Source: JAXHUH01 sp034211175 (GTDB lineage Bacteria; Actinomycetota; Acidimicrobiia; Acidimicrobiales; CAIXPF01). From it: a stretch of 18,528 nucleotides of DNA. Below the pieces are notes generated by a model. That model saw nothing but the letters and a program-made list of their open reading frames with translations. It searched no databases and had not been told where the DNA came from. Of the stretch, positions 14,233-18,528 are shown piece by piece (positions within the stretch are counted from its first letter, which is position 1; every line of letters begins with the position of its first letter). Made by a program: the position numbers and the translations under genes. Location of the stretch: assembly GCA_034211175.1 (NCBI GenBank), contig JAXHUH010000229.1, forward strand, positions 1 through 18,528. Reading direction: 5' to 3'.

Positions 14233-15333
14233 GTGGCCGTGACCGATACCGTTCCAGTGCTGGCCGGCGATGCGCCGGCCAGCACCGAGCCCTTCGAGGT
14301 CCGGATCGACCTGGGTGGCGTCCACCCCGGTGACGCCGCCCGACTGCTGGAGATCGCTGCCACGCTGGCGCGCCACGGTGTCGTCGTCGCGGCGCGCCGC
14401 GGGCCGTTCATCGCGTTGCGGCTGCGCCGGCGGGCACCGCGCGCCCTGGCCGTGGCGCTGCGCCGCAGCTTCGTCGACCTCGGCCCCACCTTCGTCAAGT
14501 TCGGGCAGCTGATCGCGTCCAGCCCCGGACTGTTCCCCGAGGTGGCCGCCACCGAGTTCCGCAGCCTGCTGGACGAGGTCCCCACCATCCCGACCCGGGA
14601 GGTGCACCGCATCGTCGAGCGAGCCCTGGGCCGGCCCTTGGAGGTGGCCTTCGCCTCCTTCGACGACGAGCCGCTCGCGGCTGCCTCCATCGCCCAGGTC
14701 CACCGGGCCCGCCTCGCCGACGGCGCCGACGTGGTCGTCAAGGTGCGACGCCCCGGGCTTCGTCACAAGGTGGCGCGGGACACCCGGATCCTCCGCGTCC
14801 TCGCCTCGTTGCTCGGTCGCGCCCGGGGTGTCGGTCAGATGATGAACCCGGTGGCCATCGTCGACGACTTCGCCGCCACCCTGCGCTACGAGCTCGACTT
14901 CCGCAACGAGGCCCGCTGGATGGCCGAGTTCCGGGCCAACCTGGAGACCTTCGGCGACAACCGCAGCGTGACGACCCCGCAGCCGATCGAGCACCTGTGC
15001 ACCGAGCGGGTGCTGGTCATGACCTACGTGGACGGTCACCCGGTCGACCGCCTCGACCTGCTGGCCGCGTCGGACCGCGACTTCGAGGAGCTGCTGCGGC
15101 TCGGCGTGCGGGCGTGGCTGGAATCGGCCTTCGAGCACGGCCTGTTCCATGGTGACGTCCACGCTGGCAACCTCTTCCTCACCACCGATGGCAAGGTCGC
15201 GTTGCTCGACTTCGGGATCATGGGGCACCTGGAGCCGGCGGTCCGGGACGCGCTGCGGATGCGCTCCCCGGCCTGCTGCTCGCCGAGGATCCCCGTGGCG
15301 TGGTCGAGGCGTTCTTCGCCCTCGGCGCGGTGA
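14233..15333 (+). CDS. ABC1/UbiB-family kinase domain, N-terminal part of a frameshifted ABC1-ferritin fusion
   Basis: This is the front part of a composite gene. After about 75 extra residues comes an ABC1 kinase: KFGQ (89-92), the Ala-rich loop LAAASIAQVHRA (148-159), ATP-binding Lys170 (VVVKVRRPG), the catalytic loop HGDVHAGN (306-313) and metal-binding LLDFG (324-328). After VRDALRM (about residue 343, near 15256-15264) the frame reads junk (RSPACCSPRIPVAW) to a stop at 15333. The proper continuation LPGLLLAEDPRGVVEAFFALGAV is in the next frame. Restoring one base gives a continuous 789-residue protein from 14233 to 16601. GTG 14233 has GGGGGG 7 nt upstream; GTG 14230 is an alternative. 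Either a real mutation or a one-base sequencing error splits it. The kinase core residues are all present in this part. Confidence 0.85.
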   Translation: MAVTDTVPVLAGDAPASTEPFEVRIDLGGVHPGDAARLLEIAATLARHGVVVAARRGPFIALRLRRRAPRALAVALRRSFVDLGPTFVKFGQLIASSPGLFPEVAATEFRSLLDEVPTIPTREVHRIVERALGRPLEVAFASFDDEPLAAASIAQVHRARLADGADVVVKVRRPGLRHKVARDTRILRVLASLLGRARGVGQMMNPVAIVDDFAATLRYELDFRNEARWMAEFRANLETFGDNRSVTTPQPIEHLCTERVLVMTYVDGHPVDRLDLLAASDRDFEELLRLGVRAWLESAFEHGLFHGDVHAGNLFLTTDGKVALLDFGIMGHLEPAVRDALRMRSPACCSPRIPVAWSRRSSPSAR

Positions 15334-16601
15334 CCGGGCCCGTCGACATGGAGCGGGCCAGCGAGGACGTGCGCCGGCTGGTGGCGCCGCTGGCCGAGAA
15401 GCCGCTGTCGGAGATCAGCTACGGCGAGCTGCTGTCGGATGTCATGGGTGTCGCCGGGCGTCACCGGGTCCGCCTGCCCCGCGAGCTGGTGCTGGTGATC
15501 AAGCAGATCCTCTACTTCGAGCGCTACGCGAAGGAGCTCGCCCCCGGCTACCAGATCCTGTCCGACCCTCGCCTGCTCACCTATCTCCTGCCCCAGTACG
15601 AGGTGCCGGTGCAGCGGCCGGTGCTCACCACCCGGCCCCGCACCCATCCGCTGCACGGCGATCCCGCGGCCGGCCTCCTCGTCGAGTCGGTGCGCGACGA
15701 TCGTTTCGGCTGGGAGTACGACCCCCGGCGCCCCGAGCTGCGCCGGCTCTACGCCAAGGCCAAGGACAAGCAGTGGAACGCCTCGGTCGACATCGACTGG
15801 TCGATCGAGGTCGACCGTGAGGATCCCGGCGGGCTCTCGGAGTACCTGCCGGTGATGGCGGCCGACGCGTTCGACTCCTTCACCGAAGCCCAGAAGCACG
15901 AGGCCGGCCACGTGTTCAACACCTGGCTCACCTCGCAGTTCCTCCATGGCGAGCAGGGAGCCCTGCTGGCCACCTCCAAGCTCGTCGCCCAGGTCCCCGA
16001 CGTCGACGCGAAGTTCTACGGCGCCACCCAGGTGATGGACGAGGCCCGTCACGTCGAGGTCTACGGGCGGTACCTGAACGAGAAGCTGGGCGAGATCCAC
16101 CCGATCAACCCCAACGTGCAACAGCTGTTGGAGATCATCGTGGCCGACCCGCGCTGGGACGTGACCTACCTCGGCATGCAGATCATCGTCGAGGGCCTCG
16201 CGCTGGCTGCCTTCGGGCTGATCCACCAGTTCTCGACCGAGCCGCTGATCAAGCAGATCACCCGTTACGTGATGGCCGACGAGGCCCGCCACGTGGCGTT
16301 CGGCGCCCTCGCGCTCAGCGGCTACTACGACGAGCTGACCTCCGCGGAGCGGCTGGAGCGTCAGGACTTCGTCCTCGAGGCGTCGTGGCTGATGCGTGAC
16401 CGGTTCCTCGCCACCGAGGTGTGGGAGCGCCTCGGCATCCCACCGTCCGACGGCCTGCTCGACGCCAGCCGATCGCCGATGATGCAGATGTTCCAGCACG
16501 TGCTCTTCGCCAAGATCACGCCCAACCTCACCAAGGTGGGCCTCATGGACGAGAAGCTGCGCGACCGCCTGGTGGCGATCGGCGCCATCGCGACCTCGTG
16601 A
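15300..16601 (+). CDS. C-terminal part of the fusion: end of ABC1 kinase plus ferritin-like di-iron oxygenase domain
   Basis: The first 100 or so residues are the C-lobe end of the ABC1 kinase (KPLSEISYGELLSDV, PRELVLVIKQILYFERYAKELAPGYQILSDPRLLTYLL), nearly identical in layout to the minus-strand paralogue. A linker of about 50 residues leads to KDKQWNASVDIDWSIEVD and a ferritin-like helical domain with a very regular iron-ligand set: Glu218 (HGEQG), Glu248-x-x-His251 (DEARH), Glu298 (VEGL) and Glu328-x-x-His331 (DEARH). Both Glu-to-ExxH spacings are exactly 30, the signature of a carboxylate-bridged di-iron site as in AurF- and R2-like proteins. Such sites activate O2 for hydroxylation, N-oxidation or desaturation; the substrate is unknown. 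The apparent GTG start at 15300 is inside the kinase and is an artefact of the frameshift near 15260. A TetR gene follows 44 bp later. Confidence 0.85.
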   Translation: MVEAFFALGAVTGPVDMERASEDVRRLVAPLAEKPLSEISYGELLSDVMGVAGRHRVRLPRELVLVIKQILYFERYAKELAPGYQILSDPRLLTYLLPQYEVPVQRPVLTTRPRTHPLHGDPAAGLLVESVRDDRFGWEYDPRRPELRRLYAKAKDKQWNASVDIDWSIEVDREDPGGLSEYLPVMAADAFDSFTEAQKHEAGHVFNTWLTSQFLHGEQGALLATSKLVAQVPDVDAKFYGATQVMDEARHVEVYGRYLNEKLGEIHPINPNVQQLLEIIVADPRWDVTYLGMQIIVEGLALAAFGLIHQFSTEPLIKQITRYVMADEARHVAFGALALSGYYDELTSAERLERQDFVLEASWLMRDRFLATEVWERLGIPPSDGLLDASRSPMMQMFQHVLFAKITPNLTKVGLMDEKLRDRLVAIGAIATS

Positions 16602-16645
16602 GCACGGCATCGCTGGATCCGGGTGGCGGAGACCCGTGCGCGACA

Positions 16646-17260
16646 ATGGCGCCCATGACCGGATCCTCGCCGCTCACCGCGCTCGGTCTCCCGCCCGTTC
16701 CGGACCCGGTCCTCGACCCGTACCTCGACGCGGCGGCGAGCTGCTTCGCCCGTCACGGCTTGCGCCGGACGCGGGTCACCGACATCGCCGAGGAGGTCGG
16801 AGTCTCCCGTGTCACGGTCTACCGCCAGGTGGGGACCACCGAGGACGCGGCCCGGCTGCTCCTGGCTCGCGAGCTCGACCGGCTCGTGACGTCGCTGCTC
16901 CCCAGCCTCGTGGCGGCCGAGGACGCCGACGGGATCGTCGCCGTCATCGCCTCCGCCATCGACTTCGCCGTCACGCACCCGGTCATGCGCAAGGTGCTCC
17001 AGGACGAGGCCGATCTGGTCGGAGCGTTCGTCATGAACGAGTTCGGCACCGTGCTCGACCGATTGCTGCTGCTCGCCGAGCCGGTCGTCCAGCGTCTGGA
17101 GGCGATCGCCGGCGGGCGCGACATCGACGTGCCCGTGGTCGCCGAGTGGGTCGCCCGAGTGGTGCTCACCATGGTGGTGGCGCCCCCGGCGGCGCCGCCG
17201 GAGGTGTTCCTGCGCAAGGTGCTGGGCCCCCTGGTGAGCGTCACCGGCGGCTACGGCTGA
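16646..17260 (+). CDS. TetR family transcriptional regulator
   Basis: This is a one-domain-plus-ligand-pocket repressor of about 204 residues, typical for TetR. The N-terminal helix-turn-helix is clear: AAASCFARHGLRRTRVTDIAEEVGVSRVTVYRQVGTTEDAARLLLAREL (about 29-77), with the recognition helix at SRVTVYR. The C-terminal ligand and dimer domain is divergent and gives no hint of the effector. Starts at 16646 or 16655 are possible; a GGAG at 16628-16631 is rather far from both. The gene follows the ABC1-ferritin gene by 44 bp on the same strand, so it is probably in the same transcript and may regulate the divergent ABC1 pair through the palindromes at 14121-14138 or 14195-14211. That link is inference. 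Confidence 0.9.
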   Translation: MAPMTGSSPLTALGLPPVPDPVLDPYLDAAASCFARHGLRRTRVTDIAEEVGVSRVTVYRQVGTTEDAARLLLARELDRLVTSLLPSLVAAEDADGIVAVIASAIDFAVTHPVMRKVLQDEADLVGAFVMNEFGTVLDRLLLLAEPVVQRLEAIAGGRDIDVPVVAEWVARVVLTMVVAPPAAPPEVFLRKVLGPLVSVTGGYG

Positions 17261-17284
17261 GCGCCTGTCCCGGCGACGTCCACC

Positions 17285-17392
17285 TGCCAGCGGTGGCGGG
17301 GCCGCAGCCGGTTTCGTCTCGACGTCCTCGGCGAGCTCGCGCATCTGCTCGCGGGCGAGCGAAGGACGGGTCGTGAGCGGGGCCGCGTTCAT
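17285..17392 (-). other. Coding-like remnant (about 36 codons), unknown
   Basis: In the gap between the TetR and enoyl-CoA hydratase-like genes, the minus strand reads MNAAPLTTRPSLAREQMREL and AEDVETKPAAAPPPLAG from ATG 17392. Third-position G/C bias is strong down to about 17285 and then lost where the frame enters the region before the tetR 3' end. It may be the surviving 5' end of a deleted gene, or chance. No ribosome site and no known family are seen. Confidence 0.2.
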
Positions 17393-17434
17393 GCGATGAG
17401 GACGCGTTTCCGTCTTGTTGCTGCACACTCGAGC

Positions 17435-17486
17435 GTGACATGTGACGCAGATCGTCCGGTGACCCGCACAGGCGTTAGGTTCGCGC
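17435..17486 (+). promoter_or_regulatory. Candidate promoter region of the enoyl-CoA hydratase-like gene
   Basis: GTGACATGTGAC (17435-17446) differs by one base over its first 11 positions from GTGACACGTGA before the Liv operon (3448-3458). Further on, AGGCGTTAGGTT (17470-17481) resembles AGGCGTATAGGGT of that other promoter region and could be the -10. The pairing suggests a shared regulator, but spacing between the two parts differs. Confidence 0.3.
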
Positions 17487-17509
17487 ACCGGATCACGAAG
17501 GGGGTGCCG

Positions 17510-18304
17510 GTGGCCGGTGTCGGAGTGGAGCGCGAGGGTCTGGTCGGGGTGGTGGAGCTGCGGCGTCCGCCGCACAACTTCTTCGACGCAGATCTGATCG
17601 GGGAGCTCGTGTCAGCGTTCGAGGCGCTCGACGCCGATCCCGACTGTCGGGCGATCGTGCTCGCCGCCGAGGGACGGTCGTTCTGTGCCGGCGCCGACTT
17701 CTCCGGCCAGCGTCCCGATGCCGGGTCGTTCTCCGGAGGTGGCGAGGGGCCGGGGAGCGTCGGTGCGGGCTCGCTGTACCGCGAGGCGCTGCGGCTGTTC
17801 GACATCGCTACGCCCGTGGTGGCTGCGGTGCACGGCCCCGCCGTCGGCGGTGGACTCGGCCTGGCGCTGGTCGCCGACTTCCGCATCACCTGCCCGGAGG
17901 CCCGCTGGTCGGCCAACTTCGCCCGCCTGGGCTTCCATCCCGGGTTCGCCCTGACCGCCACGCTGCCCGAGCTCGTCGGCGGCCAGCACGCACGGCGGCT
18001 GTTCTACACCGGCGCCCGGATCGACGGGCGTGAGGCCGCAGCCATCGGCCTCGCCGACGAGTGCGTGGACGACGTCGCCGAGGTCCGGGCGCGCAGCCTC
18101 GAGTTCGCCGCCGAGATCGCCGCCTCCGCCCCGCTCGTGGTCCAGGCCGTGAAGCGAACCCTGGCCGGCGATCGGCTCGACCGGCTGCGGGCGGTCACCG
18201 GCCACGAGCTCGCCGAACAGGTCCGCCTGCTGGCCACCGACGACGCCCGCGAGGGGATCGCTGCCTACGCCGAGCGGCGCCCGCCGGTGTTCAACGCCCG
18301 GTAG
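17510..18304 (+). CDS. Enoyl-CoA hydratase/isomerase (crotonase) family protein lacking both catalytic glutamates
   Basis: This is a crotonase-fold protein of 264 residues, normal length, acting on an acyl-CoA. The two oxyanion-hole segments are present (FCAGADFSG, 59-66, and GPAVGGGLGLAL, 109-120). The two Glu residues that hydrate the double bond in classical hydratases (GGGxE and QPE) align with Gly117 and Phe137 (ARWSANFARLGFHPG). It therefore should not be a standard hydratase. Crotonase members without these residues do isomerase, hydrolase, decarboxylase or other chemistry, and the SANFxRLGxHPGF block recurs in an actinobacterial subgroup as I remember it. GTG 17510 is chosen for AAGGGGG (17498-17504) 5 nt upstream; the frame extends to an ATG at 17396 with no ribosome site. 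It precedes an acyl-CoA carboxylase gene, fitting acyl-CoA breakdown. Confidence 0.9.
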   Translation: MAGVGVEREGLVGVVELRRPPHNFFDADLIGELVSAFEALDADPDCRAIVLAAEGRSFCAGADFSGQRPDAGSFSGGGEGPGSVGAGSLYREALRLFDIATPVVAAVHGPAVGGGLGLALVADFRITCPEARWSANFARLGFHPGFALTATLPELVGGQHARRLFYTGARIDGREAAAIGLADECVDDVAEVRARSLEFAAEIAASAPLVVQAVKRTLAGDRLDRLRAVTGHELAEQVRLLATDDAREGIAAYAERRPPVFNAR

Positions 18305-18363
18305 CGGCTCCGACCCGACCATCATCGAGGCCCGCCGCCCTTTCCACCTGCAACGCTGACCCC

Positions 18364-18391
18364 GACCACCCACCACCCACCACCTACCACC
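18364..18391. repeat. Four tandem 7-bp repeats NACCACC
   Basis: GACCACC, CACCACC, CACCACC and TACCACC follow each other without gaps, 18 bp before the next start codon. Read in RNA this is an unstructured C/A-rich leader with no G. It may keep the ribosome site open or vary in copy number by slippage. Confidence 0.6.
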
Positions 18392-18408
18392 ACCTGAGGG
18401 ATGCCTTC

Positions 18409-18528
18409 ATGAGAACACCGTTGCTGGCGCCGCCGCTGCCGTCGAGCGTCGACACGACCAGCGAGCAGTTCCGCAAGAACCGGGATGACGTGTTGGAGCA
18501 GCTCGCCGTCATCGAGGAGCTGCTCGGC
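18409..18528 (+). CDS. Acyl-CoA carboxylase carboxyltransferase (beta) subunit, 5' part
   Basis: The window ends after 40 codons. The start MRTPLLAPPLPSSVDTTSEQ and the following FRKNRDDVLEQLAVIEELLG match the N-terminus of biotin-dependent acyl-CoA carboxylase beta subunits (methylcrotonyl/propionyl/acyl-CoA type), in which SSVDTTSExFxxNR is characteristic. The enzyme moves CO2 from carboxybiotin to an acyl-CoA. GAGGGA (18396-18401) lies 7 nt before ATG 18409 and fixes the start; an upstream ATG at 18401 stops after three codons. Together with the crotonase-family gene 104 bp upstream it suggests a branched-chain acyl-CoA or leucine-type degradation cluster continuing past the window. The precise acyl substrate cannot be told from this fragment. 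Confidence 0.85.
   Translation, partial: MRTPLLAPPLPSSVDTTSEQFRKNRDDVLEQLAVIEELLG

Noticed and set aside
16602..16639. GCACGG ... CCGTGC and GGGT ... ACCC pairings between the fusion gene and tetR as a terminator
   Set aside because: Long loop, competing pairings and no T-run; the 44-bp gap fits co-transcription better.
15036..16646. 536-codon minus-strand frame opposite the ferritin-like domain
   Set aside because: Shadow frame with no motifs; the plus strand carries the conserved di-iron ligands.
1..18528. CRISPR array, tRNA or rRNA genes, phage or defence system
   Set aside because: No direct-repeat array, no cloverleaf or rRNA-like sequence and no phage or nuclease-type proteins were seen.

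Overview
The window is very GC-rich, with strong G/C preference at third codon positions, GTG starts and long spurious antisense frames. The gene content is Liv-type transport, acyl-CoA enzymes, ABC1/UbiB-type kinases, ferritin-like di-iron proteins, and TetR and MarR regulators. This suggests a high-GC actinobacterium, possibly of the Acidimicrobiia. That assignment is inferred from content and style; there is no rRNA or other marker gene.

Layout. (1) Positions 1-1583 are mobile-element debris. A complete IS630-type element (131-1365, TA duplication at a CTAG target) carries a transposase with two compensating frameshifts. It lies immediately upstream of a truncated, frameshifted IS5-type transposase. 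(2) Positions 1585-3396 (minus) hold two tandem alpha/beta hydrolases. (3) Positions 3517-8742 (plus) are a branched-chain-amino-acid (Liv) type ABC transporter operon: a lipoprotein substrate-binding protein, a three-domain LivH-LivM-LivG fusion, a LivF ATPase in GTGA overlap, and a small two-helix membrane protein. (4) Positions 8893-11166 hold a DHA2-type MFS exporter divergent from a MarR regulator, with a perfect TTGCA-N3-TGCAA palindrome between them. (5) Positions 11200-12502 (minus) hold a PF10118-like protein with ferritin-like E/ExxH motifs, followed by a broken peroxiredoxin (PrxQ/BCP). (6) Positions 12805-16601 hold two divergent ABC1/UbiB-family kinases. The plus-strand one runs, across a single-base frameshift, into a C-terminal di-iron ferritin-like oxygenase domain. 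A TetR regulator follows. (7) Positions 17510-18528 hold an enoyl-CoA hydratase-family protein lacking both classical catalytic glutamates, then the first 40 codons of an acyl-CoA carboxylase carboxyltransferase subunit.

The best candidate for an undescribed system is region 5-6: an ABC1 kinase fused to a di-iron oxygenase-like domain, a stand-alone ABC1 paralogue sharing its promoter region, a second di-iron-like protein, and a TetR, beside acyl-CoA enzymes. COQ8/UbiB proteins are known to support ubiquinone synthesis, which in many organisms includes the ferritin-like di-iron hydroxylase COQ7. Covalent linkage of the two folds suggests a similar pairing working on a lipid or acyl substrate. 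That function is inference.

Caution: the IS630 transposase, IS5 remnant, peroxiredoxin, ABC1-ferritin gene and possibly a small ORF near 12.7 kb all show single-base frame changes. Residual sequencing error must be excluded before calling these genes dead.
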